NCBI GenBank assembly: GCA_030248215.1 | Contig: JASANG010003477.1 | Span: forward strand, 62,001-126,000 | Direction of reading: 5' to 3' | Source of the DNA: Enoplolaimus lenunculus | Lineage: Eukaryota; Nematoda; Enoplea; Enoplida; Thoracostomopsidae | DNA: 64,000 bases | In this document: positions 40,101-48,100 of the stretch, one piece after another | Layout: every line of letters starts with the position of its first letter | Position numbering within the stretch: position 1 is the stretch's first letter | The notes under the pieces: model-generated | Databases searched by the model: none | What the model saw: the letters and a program-made list of their open reading frames with translations, nothing else | What the model was told of the DNA's origin: nothing | Translations under genes and position numbers: made by a program

Positions 40101-40385
40101 TGCAGCTGCAAGATCTCACAGCAACCAACTTGCACGTGTAAATAGGGCTTACGCGTCTTGGGATCGTCCCTTAAACCAAAATTACTAAATTAATATTTTT
40201 CTAATTTAGGTCACGCTTGCATTATGAATCCGTGGACAGATTGGACTGAATGTTCGGCAACATGTGGCCGCGGCACACAAACACGTACCCGAACATTGCG
40301 ATCTGATATGATTCGACGACTATCGGCCAAAAGTTGCCCAAGGACTCGAAAACGAAGAAGAATATGCTATGGTTCCGAGTGTTAA
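16135..40385 (+). CDS. SPON1: F-spondin (reeler, spondin_N, TSP1 x3, Kunitz, TSP1 x2)
   Basis: Complete 17-exon gene of 836 residues (vertebrate F-spondin is about 807): 16135-16375, 16771-16877, 18035-18251, 19412-19537, 20007-20158, 20430-20518, 21355-21520, 24002-24136, 29615-29711, 30457-30630, 32090-32254, 33554-33790, 34297-34427, 35245-35311, 35830-35984, 37057-37132, 40210-40385. All phases agree. F-spondin is a secreted matrix and axon-guidance protein. Signal peptide at residues 1 to about 33; reeler about 40-185 (FRGFSLIAVSE); spondin_N about 200-400 (SRQTHPKDYP, SHSPKYTMWDYGGYA, LGPSPDW, PWDAGTDSG); TSP1 repeats begin at WSPWSTC, WSMWTEC, WSAWSPC, WSVWSDC and WTDWTEC, each with the WxxW C-mannosylation motif. 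A six-cysteine Kunitz domain (about 637-690) sits between TSP1-3 and TSP1-4; vertebrate F-spondin lacks it, while insect orthologues have one. The start is the first ATG ahead of the hydrophobic signal. Introns reach 5.5 kb and are filled with MITEs. Confidence 0.95.
16520..16697. mobile_element. Family N hAT-type MITE
   Basis: Ends CAGTGGCGGATCCAAG / CATGGATCCGCCATTG, with an exact 8-bp duplication CTAATTCC on both sides. It lies in F-spondin intron 1. Confidence 0.88.
16958..17118. mobile_element. Family O repeat (CGTAGCCA / TGGCTACG ends)
   Basis: CACGTAGCCAAAGG at the left and GAGCTGGCTACGGG at the right enclose GC-rich CCCCTGG words. A related copy spans 52189-52759. Confidence 0.45.
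17163..17300. mobile_element. Family A MITE, truncated
   Basis: GCTTTAGACTATTTTTTGC, a TTAGGC-type core and CTGTTCCGCCCC are present; the outer ends are missing. Confidence 0.7.
17499..17570 (-). tRNA. tRNA-like sequence (likely pseudogene or SINE head)
   Basis: The 72-nt minus-strand sequence starts GGCCGCGTGGTGTAATGG and ends TTCGATTCCCGACGTGGCC. The acceptor stem pairs over 7 bp (one G-U), the D stem pairs, and the anticodon stem pairs 4 of 5 bp. By position the anticodon would be CGC (Ala). The T stem is largely unpaired and there is no G3:U70, so a functional tRNA-Ala is unlikely. A-box and B-box promoter sequences are intact. It lies in F-spondin intron 2. Confidence 0.5.
17823..17965. 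mobile_element. Family A MITE, short copy
   Basis: GGCCGATGTAAAGATCAAAG left end; TTCTCAATATTGAAC degraded right end. It ends about 70 bp before an F-spondin exon. Confidence 0.7.
18378..18597. mobile_element. Family A MITE
   Basis: GGCCCACGAATAGAACAGGG / CCTGTTCTATACATGGGCC ends and a hexamer core. Confidence 0.85.
18592..18685. mobile_element. Family A MITE fragment, abutting the previous copy
   Basis: Begins TGGGCCAGAACAG, sharing the end of the preceding copy, and is cut short by ATACATGGGCC. Confidence 0.65.
19170..19396. mobile_element. Family I MITE next to an F-spondin acceptor
   Basis: CACTGTAAAAAAATGGTGAG start, CACCATTTTTTGCAGTG end, TA both sides. It ends 15 bp before the exon that starts at 19412. 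Confidence 0.9.
19739..19902. mobile_element. Family B MITE, right end lost
   Basis: GGCCAATGTTACTTTAAGGG start, hexamer core, ATCTAGAATTTAAACCC and CATCAGAAACC; terminal bases are missing. Confidence 0.75.
20581..20862. mobile_element. Family A MITE with expanded hexamer core
   Basis: GGCAAATGTAAAGATCAGG left, TTCTTTACATAGGCCC right. About 20 TTAGGC-type hexamers in the core, the longest array in the window. Confidence 0.87.
21560..21771. mobile_element. Family I MITE
   Basis: CACTGTAAAAAGTGGTAAGT start (donor-like GTAAGT) and TTTTTTGCAGTG end, TA both sides. It begins 40 bp after the F-spondin exon ending at 21520. Confidence 0.9.
22549..22761. mobile_element. Family A MITE with exact 8-bp duplication
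   Basis: AGCCAATGTAAAGAACAGGG / CTTTTACATGGGCC ends. GACTTTCA flanks both sides. Confidence 0.87.
22762..24001. other. F-spondin intron 7, right part
   Basis: AT-rich intron sequence with no recognised element. Confidence 0.5.
25333..26483. mobile_element. Element D: 1.15-kb long-inverted-repeat element
   Basis: The left arm (TTATGCGTCGTCCATTTTGA, GTCGAGCTCGTGGAAATTCA, GACGCTTTCCGTCTGCT) matches the inverted right arm around 26380-26480 over roughly 90 bp. The right end carries a short local duplication of the GACGACGCA word. A family A copy sits inside. No coding frame was recognised. Confidence 0.65.
25800..25972. mobile_element. Family A MITE, decayed, inside element D
   Basis: GGGCCAATAGGGTCATG, CCTAAGCC core, GAAAAACCGTTCG and CTAATGTATACACGGACC recall family A ends. 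Confidence 0.5.
27549..27570. other. Perfect 9-bp hairpin
   Basis: CGACCTCGC, loop TGAG, GCGAGGTCG. GC-rich against an AT-rich background; no function assigned. Confidence 0.6.
27950..29115. repeat. Minisatellite of about 53-bp units with higher-order 210-bp period
   Basis: Monomers carry ATCTAGAAAACAATGTTC, TTACTAAGAAAATCGAAACA and ACAAAAGATAAAAC words, about 22 copies. The variant CATCAAGAAAACATGTTC recurs near 28252, 28466, 28676 and 28886, so blocks of four monomers were duplicated together. It lies in F-spondin intron 8. Confidence 0.92.
29821..30010. mobile_element. Family A MITE
   Basis: GGTAATGTAAAGAACAGGG / CTGATCTTTACATGGGCT ends, hexamer core. Confidence 0.83.
30675..30868. mobile_element. 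Family B MITE with exact 8-bp duplication
   Basis: CGCCCATGTTACTTTAAGGG / CCCTTAAAGTAACATTGGCC ends; CGTACAAG on both flanks. Confidence 0.9.
30869..31145. mobile_element. Family G element
   Basis: GCAGCGAGAACTTGCAGCTG words near the left and TGCACGTGCAAAAGTTG words in the interior. Imperfect inverted repeat; the ends are decayed. Confidence 0.6.
31235..31870. repeat. Degenerate repeat of GTCTTATATTTCAGAC words
   Basis: AAGACACAAATGTCTTATAT-type words recur in both orientations (about 31250, 31345, 31385, 31660, 31720, 31810). Boundaries are uncertain. Confidence 0.4.
32354..32562. mobile_element. Family I MITE
   Basis: CACTGCAAAAAATAGTGAGT start; CACCATTTATCGCAGTG end; TA both sides. Its right part and flank are duplicated at about 32595-32697. 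Confidence 0.88.
33928..34212. mobile_element. Family G MITE
   Basis: TTAAAGCCCTATTCACACG / CACGTGTGGATATGGCTTAA ends. Subterminal AGAACTTGCAGCTGCAACTT pairs with its inverse. Confidence 0.8.
34472..34684. mobile_element. Family J MITE
   Basis: TGTATTCTCAAATGTGTATAG left; TTAACTGGTGATAG and ACACATTTGAGAAAT right. Confidence 0.78.
35001..35192. mobile_element. Family E element
   Basis: GCCGGAGCAGACC left, GTGGCTGCTCCGAC right. Core CTCGCGAGCGAAGCGATCGA and TTGCAACCGGTTAGG. Confidence 0.78.
35421..35622. mobile_element. Family B MITE
   Basis: GGCCAGTGTTACTTTAAGGG / CCTTAAGGTAACATGGGCC ends and a long CCTAAG core. Confidence 0.88.
36036..36231. mobile_element. Family A MITE with exact 8-bp duplication
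   Basis: GGCCAATGTAAAGAACAGGG / GTGATCTTTACATGGGCC ends; GAAATAAT on both flanks. It begins about 50 bp after the F-spondin exon ending at 35984. Confidence 0.9.
36597..36745. other. Homopolymer-rich low-complexity block
   Basis: Runs of T, A, C and G (CCCCCCCCCC, GGGGGGGGGGGG) with GGGGAACTTCTTCCCC-like words, unlike the surrounding AT-rich intron. Probably sequencing or consensus error, or a collapsed simple repeat. Confidence 0.6.
37243..37493. mobile_element. Family H MITE
   Basis: CACTGTAATTTCTGATGAG / CACTGGAATTTACAGTG, TA both sides. Confidence 0.87.
37853..38291. mobile_element. Family F MITE
   Basis: GTAGTGACCCGAATAAGAG / CTCTTATTCGGGTCACTACAG. Interior CCGTTAAATTAAACGTTTAT and GGACTCTAATTCGGGTTTAG shared with the other copies. 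Confidence 0.85.
38556..38803. mobile_element. Family H MITE
   Basis: CACTGTAAATTCCAGTTAG / CACTGGAATTTGCAGTG, TA both sides. Confidence 0.87.
38844..39025. mobile_element. Family A MITE
   Basis: GGCCCATGTAAAGATCAGGG / CCTTTCTTTACATTG ends, hexamer core. Confidence 0.83.
40083..40150. mobile_element. Family G fragment
   Basis: GTTGCAAGTGCAAGTTGCAG and AACTTGCACGTGTAAATAGG; about 60 bp before the last F-spondin exon. Confidence 0.6.
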
Positions 40386-40439
40386 GAATTGTGAACGTCG
40401 TTTTTAACCCCTTCTCACATTGAGTTGCCTATAGGCAAC

Positions 40440-40550
40440 TTAGCGCAGGAAACAAGAAAAAACACCAACAACGCCCAACAAGACAAAACACCACAAACGA
40501 GACCCCCCCCCCCCCCCCCCCCCCCACCCACCAAAAAAACCCAGAAAAAA
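40440..40550. other. Poly-C low-complexity block
   Basis: AAC/CAACAAGACAA-like words and an uninterrupted C run of about 25, 55 bp downstream of the F-spondin stop. Suspect consensus quality here; it hides the 3' UTR. Confidence 0.6.
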
Positions 40551-41207
40551 AATTAATGTTGTGTTTATTGCCTTTGGTTTGAAACAATTGTTAGCTTTAT
40601 ACGATTGACTTAGTGAACCGTATTTTTAGACAATTCTCGTACATTTTTCTGCATTACTGCGGGTTAAAATTACAAGTTATAGCAGTAATGTTCGCAGCAG
40701 CGTGCGGCAATATTTAATAGAAAATTTACTGTGCGGCGTACAGTGGCGCGTGGCGTCCGGCGACAAAAAACCTTATGGAGGGGGCGCTCTTAGTCCCAAG
40801 TGGGAACGGGACGTTGGTACTTGGGAGCTTTAAAAATCAAATTTTTCAAAAATTCAAATTTTGTCTTGAAATGACCAGGGGATGCTACGAGAAGGTCTAA
40901 CATGCCAAAATTTTCAAAATTCAACCATCTTGGTACAAACGCTGGCTGGAGTGATAACCGAAATTACTCTGCAGTTAGCCTACTTTTTTCACAGGGTTAA
41001 TTTTGAAAACCATATTGATCACACGCTGAAAATTCAACCATAAATGGCGTTTAGTTAGTATGCGCGAAACCCAAATTTTTAAACATTTTTCACAACACCG
41101 GTGGAAACTTACAAATTAGGCAAAAAAGTTTCGTCGGCTCGGATTAAGGGGGCCGCGTGTGCCCTATCGCCCTCCCTTATCACCGCCCTTGCAAACATCC
41201 AATGAGT
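40551..41207. other. Downstream flank of F-spondin
   Basis: No gene or clear repeat. No AATAAA was seen close to the stop. Confidence 0.4.
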
Positions 41208-41392
41208 GACCCATGTTACTTTAAGGGGCGTCCAGGTTTCTGGTGGGTCTATAATAGAGTAGGTATAGATTCTAGATTACATTTTTTTGCTTAGGCTTAG
41301 GCTTAGGCTTAGGAACACATTTTTTACAACACTTAGGCTTAGGTTTAGGCTAGGCTTAATCTACTTTTACGACCCTAAAAGAAACATTGGCG
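41208..41392. mobile_element. Family B MITE with exact 8-bp duplication
   Basis: GACCCATGTTACTTTAAGGG left; CTAAAAGAAACATTGGCG right; CAATGAGT on both flanks. Confidence 0.9.
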
Positions 41393-41935
41393 CAATGAGT
41401 TATAATGATACTTACACCGAAATAGTGATTTGAATCTCCGATTTCTATTAATGTATTTATTGTTTTAACATTATATGCTGGTAGTTTATTTATATGTGGA
41501 AATGCGAAATCATTTGATTTTTCGTGGGACAATACAGATACGTTTGGCTACAATGCGCCAGACCATTTAGGTAATTGTACTAAAATAGGTTCCGTAAAGT
41601 TCAAATAGGTTTTTGTAATACATTAAGCACCAGTGACTGCGCTTGACCTGACAATTTTGGCACACAACATTTTACTGGTAATAGATTTTTAGGCAAAGTT
41701 AGTATCATCAATGAACCATTTTTACACGTGCTCGCCTCTTTGTTATACGCCGTATAAATAAATTGAATCGGATACAGAGAAAGTGGCATCAGGTATACGT
41801 CAGAATTTCTGTTCGATCCCATTGGACAGTGTAAAGGGTTATGTAAAACATCTTAATGCCGCGTTTATACTGCCACAAATGAACTTATTTTCAGTATTGA
41901 TTAATAAACCATACTTGTTTTATTTCAAAAACAAT

Positions 41936-42129
41936 GCCAGAGGATACATCGGTTGGGGCTCCCTCCAAACACTAGGGTTAGGATGGCCAAACTCGCTAGC
42001 GAAGCAAGCGAGAAGCCAGACGCGTTTTGAAACTTTGGCGGTTTTTGTTTCAACTGGTTAAAGTGGCGCCCGTTTAGAGGTGCGGGCTCCGCCCAAATCG
42101 AGGTATGGGGTGTGTGGCTGCTCCGGCCC
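41936..42129. mobile_element. Family E element
   Basis: Core CTCGCTAGCGAAGCAAGCGA, TTTCAACTGGTTAA and right end GTGTGGCTGCTCCGGCCC. Confidence 0.75.
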
Positions 42130-42430
42130 GATTTAAAAATGATTGACTTCTTAGTAAATTATTAATTTGATTAAATTCAAAAGTATTTCCTTTTAACTGA
42201 ACTTCAAAAAGACATCGAATGACTATTGTACGTTATGGAATTTTAACTTTTACCAATTTTAACTGATAATAGGTTTGTTTTCAAAATTTATTCATATATT
42301 AATGTATTGTCACAGTTTTAGCTTCATACGTAATTTCTGTAAGAAACGTCAAACGCTTCCATAGTGTCCGCTTCAATGACGGGAACCTACATGTCCAAAC
42401 GTGGTAAAAAATAAATCCCTATCAAAAGCC

Positions 42431-42638
42431 CGTATTCTCACCTGTGTGTAGCGCTTACTACCAGTTGATGATAGGTGTTATTACATTCGAAACAGAGAAT
42501 GGTGAGGTTTGAAATTTAGCATATTTGTTGCATTCGATTTTACTGTACTTCTATGCAAATTTTGAGATCTTCAATTGCAGCAGTTAGTTAGTTTAAAAAC
42601 CTATTACTATGGTGATAGGTGCTATATGCATTTGAATT
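42431..42638. mobile_element. Family J MITE
   Basis: CGTATTCTCACCTGTGTGTAG left; GGTGATAGGTGCTATATGCA right. Confidence 0.75.
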
Positions 42639-42639
42639 A

Positions 42640-42816
42640 GGAACATATTCCTAAGCCTAAGCCTAAAGCCTAAGCGTAAGAATGAGCATATTCCTAAGCC
42701 TAAAGCCTAAGGCTAAGCCTAAAGCCTAAGCCAAGCAACAAAATATTATACAGCGTAAGCTTACTTTTTTCTAGTAACACAGAAAAACGTTCTGCCCCTG
42801 ATCTTTACATGGGTCC
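42640..42816. mobile_element. Family A MITE lacking its left end
   Basis: Starts inside the element (AACATATTCCTAAGCC) directly at the end of the family J copy; right end CTGATCTTTACATGGGTCC. Confidence 0.72.
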
Positions 42817-43068
42817 AATATACTTCAACATCTGAAAATATGGACCACAACCTCTCTTAATAACGCGCAGTTAAAATCGCCATGTTCCAAATTGTCTGTT
42901 TATACGTGAGATTGTACACAAAAGCGTTTGCTGGAACGTTGCTCAAATTACGTATCGTTTGTGCGTTTAAGCTTTATTAGCAATGGATTGGTTACAATAC
43001 TGGCAATGCCAATATTTTTCTTCAAATTCTATTTAACAGAGTCGACGTTGCCAAACACATTCTGAAAC

Positions 43069-43396
43069 TTAAATTCTATCCTCACGTGCAAGTTTTTTCA
43101 GCGAGAACTCGCAGCTGCAACTTGCAAGTGACACTTTTTGACAGAAAAAACTTGCAACTTCAACCTGCACATTTAAGTTTTCACAACGAGAACCTGCAGC
43201 TGCAACTTGAACCTACAAATCTTGCTTGAAAATTCGCTACAAAACTTTTGCATTTGTAGGTTGCAACTATGTCGCTGCAACGACATTAACGTTCAAAAGT
43301 TGCAGCTGCAATTTTTTGTTGCAAACATTTGTATATGCAAGCTGAGAAGCTGTAACTTCTCGCTGCAAAATCTTGCACGTGTGAATGGGTATTAAG
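43069..43396. mobile_element. Family G MITE
   Basis: CTATCCTCACGTGCAAG / CTTGCACGTGTGAATGGG, with repeated GAGAACTCGCAGCTGCAACT words inside. Confidence 0.78.
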
Positions 43397-44023
43397 CGTT
43401 CAGGATTTTAACGCGGCATACATGCATATTAACTCAAATGTATAAACGCTGACGGTATTCCGATCGGTTAATAATTTATAATTCAATTTATTTTTTTGCA
43501 TAATTGAAACCAGTTTAGTGCATAATTTCAAAAATTACCATCAAATATTATTATTAAGCACTTAAATTTTGCTACAGCGTAAAAAGTAATTTGATATGAG
43601 AACAATTTTTAACTTTATATCTAACAAAAGGTATTTGACTATACATTGCTACTGGGCAAACTTTGATTTCTTTGCCAATATGCAAGTTACAAATACTGCT
43701 GCCATGGCAATTGTACCAAATTACATATTTTTTGGTCAAATAATAGTAACAGCCTAATAGGTTTGATTACGGTTTGTGCTAAAAACGAACAAATGGTTAA
43801 ATAATACAATGCTTTGACTTTAAAAGTTTTAATAAACAATCCAAGGGCATTTACTGGAGTGTGTTAGATTTTATTGGGCTCATGGTAGCATTTTCAATAT
43901 TAACAACTTTTTTAACTAATTTTAGCAAGTCGTATTTTGTAAATTATAGAATATTGTGCGGCATTACAGGTTAAGACACATTTATTATTTTGAATAGTAC
44001 TGACTTCAGCTATAGATGGATAA

Positions 44024-44276
44024 CACTGTACATTTCAGTGAGTCGATTTTCACTTTAGAACGAGTTCAATCACTGAATCTGAGTTAGGACTGTCAGAACT
44101 CAGAATTTTGAGTTGATTTAATTCATTCTGAGTTAATTAATCATCTCACCCAGAGTCAACTCAACTTGAAGTGGGAATCAACTCAACTGAGAGTGAGTTA
44201 ATGTTTACTGATATTAGCTCTGATATAACCAACTCGCTAGCTGAACTGATTAATCTACGTATTGGAATTTACAGTG
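44024..44276. mobile_element. Family H MITE with GTGAGT
   Basis: CACTGTACATTTCAGTGAGT / GGAATTTACAGTG. Confidence 0.87.
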
Positions 44277-44279
44277 CAC

Positions 44280-44690
44280 GTAAAAAATCAGCGGCGGAAC
44301 GCTTTGCTACAGGACTGCAATAGAGTGAAGCTTAAACTTAATACTACTTTTTGCTTACGTGTAGTCTAAGCTCATTCTCACACTGTAGACTTCAGTGAGT
44401 TGATTTTAACTCAGAATAAGTTGAATCCAATCAGAATCTTGAGCTCTAAATTATGTCCTTCAGAACTCAAAACGTTGAATTAATTCAACTCATTCTGAAT
44501 TATTAATCAACTCACCCAGAATTAAATCAGCTCCGAGTGAGTTAGTATTGACTGTTATTAACTCAGAAACAACCAAGAAAGAACCAGAAACAACTAAATT
44601 TTTTTCGTCGAGTTGATTAATCAACATATTGGAATTTACAGTGTAGGCTTAGGCTTACGAACACGTATACCAATGATACGGCCATGTACC
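44280..44690. mobile_element. Family A MITE, partial, split by family H
   Basis: AATCAGCGGCGGAACG, GACTGCAATAGAGTGAAGC and GTCTAAGCTCATTCT precede the family H insert at 44381; GGCTTAGGCTTACGAACACG follows it. Confidence 0.65.
44381..44643. mobile_element. Family H MITE nested in family A, with GTGAGT
   Basis: CACTGTAGACTTCAGTGAGT / ATTGGAATTTACAGTG. The family A hexamer core resumes right after it. Confidence 0.87.
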
Positions 44691-44827
44691 TACTATACGC
44701 TGGACTCTATAATTAAAACAGGCACGTGGCTAACTTAATGGTAAAAAACTTTCTATTGCTTAACAATAAGCATATGTGCAGTACAAAATCTCCACAAGAC
44801 GTAAAATCCCTTTTCGGTTCGTGCGTC

Positions 44828-44945
44828 AAACTCCTATAGCTAAGTGGTCATAGTGAATGCCTCTCACTGATGGGGTTTTAACTCGAATTCTGCTTTACAG
44901 TGAGTTATTATGTAAAAGTATACTTCATGTGAGAAAAGGTTAACA
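44828..44945 (+). mobile_element. tRNA-derived SINE, copy 3
   Basis: AACTCCTATAGCTAAGTGGT (A-box-like), TTAACTCGAATTCTGC (B-box region), tail ACTTCATGTGAGAAAAGG. It lies about 165 bp upstream of the K2P start. Confidence 0.65.
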
Positions 44946-45108
44946 TACAAGACCGAACCAAAATATACCAGGATGAGCATGTCACTATTTCTCAAATCAG
45001 CTGGCTGAATTTTATTCATTTCAGTTGAAGAATGGGAAAGTAAGAAACGATTTGAATTAATTTTTAATTATTAAATTCGTTTCGTGTTTTAATTAAAGCA
45101 TTTAATTA

Positions 45109-48100
45109 ATGATGGACGACTTGTCAGAAGTTGGAACACCTCGAAATGCAAGGAAACGCATTGGTTCTGTCGATAGTATACCAACGGTAATAGATGACCC
45201 GCCGAAGAAAGATGGTGAGTTGTTGCGTAATAAGGCCCATGTATAGATCAGGGGCTTCTACTTTTCCAGGGTGGAAAACTTACGACCAGGAGTGCATCGC
45301 AGCCACACCTGTATGACGACCTGATTTTTCACTGGTTGGTAGGAAAAATCGCGGGCATAGGTTTTGCTGTGGAAAATTCGTAAGCCTGTATATTCCCTGG
45401 TGCGGTAGGGAAAATCTGTAGTGTAAAGTTTGTTTGGAAAACGGGAAAAGTAGAAAATTTAAAAGCTTCCATAGGCACATTATTAATTGTGCACCATACA
45501 GGTTATACTGCGCACGCCAATGTCAAAAAATGTTTGACAATTTTAATAGCTAGCTAATTATCGAACACTCTCTAAAAATAATATCCAAAATTATCGTTAA
45601 CTATAAAAATGACTTACAAAATAAAAGCAAAAGGGAAAATAGCAGGGTAACTTGTACAGTCAATGTTGAGAAACTGGAGGATTTAAAATTTTTCGTGATT
45701 TTTAAATTTTTCGTGTGAAAATTTACATTTTCTCGAAAAATTTTAATCTTAGCGGGAAAATTCATCTTTTAGATAGAAATTATAACTTTGTCAGAAACGG
45801 GAACTTCGAATTTTGGCGCCAAACATTACATTTTTATTTGCAATTTAAGTTTTGGCGAAAAATTTAAATTTCGGCGGAAACATTCAAATTTTAGCAGAAA
45901 AATTCAAAGCTAATCGGGAAATTTAATTTTTTTTCGGTAAATTCTTATTTTGGCTCGAGAAAAAACATACGCTGCCAAAATACCCTGCCATTTTTCACGC
46001 ATGTCCTAAAAATAACATGCAAAAGCAATATATTTATTTATGCGATAACTCCATGTAATTTTATTGCTATTTTCCAATAATAAAATGGACATTTTTTGAC
46101 AGTGGCGTGCGCAATATATGTTGGATGGTGCATTGGTAATTTGTGGCGAAAATGGGTAAAATTAATTATACTAATCTCAAAACTCGTATTTAAGGCAATG
46201 TTACCGTTGCCTGCTTGGCAGATGCTTAAGCACAAAGTTTGTGTGTCAATGTGTCGTACCATTATATATAACCTAAGCTTGCACCCTGTTATAGATACGC
46301 AGTTGCTAATTGACTAGACCTCACCTTGTAATTTGTATCAAAATGTTGGCCAATGTTGCTTTAAAGGGCGTAACAGTAGATTAAGCGTATTCCTAAGCCT
46401 ACGCCTAAGCCTAAGCGTTGCAAAAGCCTAAGCCTAAGCAAAAAATGTAAGTTAGAATGTAAACTTACTCTTTTTGTAGACTCACCAGAAACCTGGACGC
46501 CCCTTAAAGTAACATGGGCCAAAACGTTTATTGTTCTTTTACTGCAGGACGTGCCAAATCCATATGTAAGACGATACTGAAACAAATGTTTTCCAATGTC
46601 GGCCTGTGTGTCCTGCTGACACTGTACTGCGTGGGTGGAGCATTCTTGTTCATGGTAAGCGGCTCTCGCGCATTCCTGATATAATTTTGAATGAGGGCAA
46701 AGAAATTACAATGAAATTATATAAAAAACAGGTTCCAAATTTCAAAATTAAGCTTATTCCAAGGCTCAAAGGAGAAAAGAATAAATTTAGTGTACGCTCG
46801 TAGGCAAATAAAGTGTTTTCGGATATGGTTTAGTTTTTTTACTAGGCGCCAGTTACGGATTTAAACAAGCAGCCCCTGAATGGGTGAGGGAGACGGGGTA
46901 CGGATGTTTTGCAAGCATCAATTAGATCACCTGCTATTAATAGACAAGATCAAAGGCGGATTTAATGGGCGACAGGAGTGACTGTTCCACCCCTTTGTGA
47001 TTACAAAATTTTATTGAAGGGTCTCTAAATGTATTCTAACCTATACTTCGACCTCAATCTTTCGAAAATATTTTGTGAACATTCTCAAGGTCTACAGCGC
47101 ACACCTTAATAGCTGTACCTGGTTATTAATCGTCGAACACTTCACTGCATTAGGTTTTTACTGAAACCTAATTTGAAACCGTAGAAAACTCGTTGGATTG
47201 ATTTAGAACTATTAAGACTTTTCAATGTCGGTTTATCCACTGATTTCAAAAATGCCATCCGCGTCTCTGAAAGACGTCCGGTTTGTGAGTAATAGCAACC
47301 GGAATTTGCGCCCGGTTTTCATTGGCTGCATAACATTAAAAAATGAACCGGCAAAAATTTGCACGTGTGAATAAAGGCTTTACTGAAATACAAAATATAT
47401 GAATTAAGACTTTGTCCACGATGTTAAGATTTAGGCTTTAGGCAAAACCTTTAGGCAAAGGCTTTAGGCAAAGGCTTACGTTCAGGCATAGATAAGCTGT
47501 TTCCTAAGCATAAGCTTATGTCTAACCACAAATGTGGGTTTGCACGAGAGTTCAGATATTTAAATTTGGAACAAAAGTAAAAGATTTTGGCGTTCAAAAA
47601 TCGAACTGAAAAAAATCATTACAGTAGACCACTGTGGCGTCAACGGACAAAAATTAATGGCAGTCATTTTTATTGAAATAAATCGCTATTTCAAGCGGAA
47701 TTATTTATAACTGAACATTTATATATTTCAGAGTCTCGAAGAAAAGCACGAAATTCAGCGCAACAATCACACACTGAATATGGTTCAAGAAGTTAGCGTA
47801 AAAACCAACGAAATCATTGGCGTTTTGAAACAATACAAAGTAAAAGTCGGACTGTTTCTTAGTTTTTGTTACAATCAATGATTCCTATATTCTCAAATAT
47901 GCGTACACTGCAAAAAATGGTGAGTCATATTGACTCTCTCCGAAATAGGCTTTTTCTGACTACACAAACTGAGTCAAAGTTCGACTCCGCCCGAGTCAAA
48001 CTCGACTCAATTTGACTCCATCGGCGTCGAATTTGACTCAGTTTGTGTAGTCCGGAAAAGCCTATTTCGGATAGCGTCAATTTGACTCACCATTTTTTGC

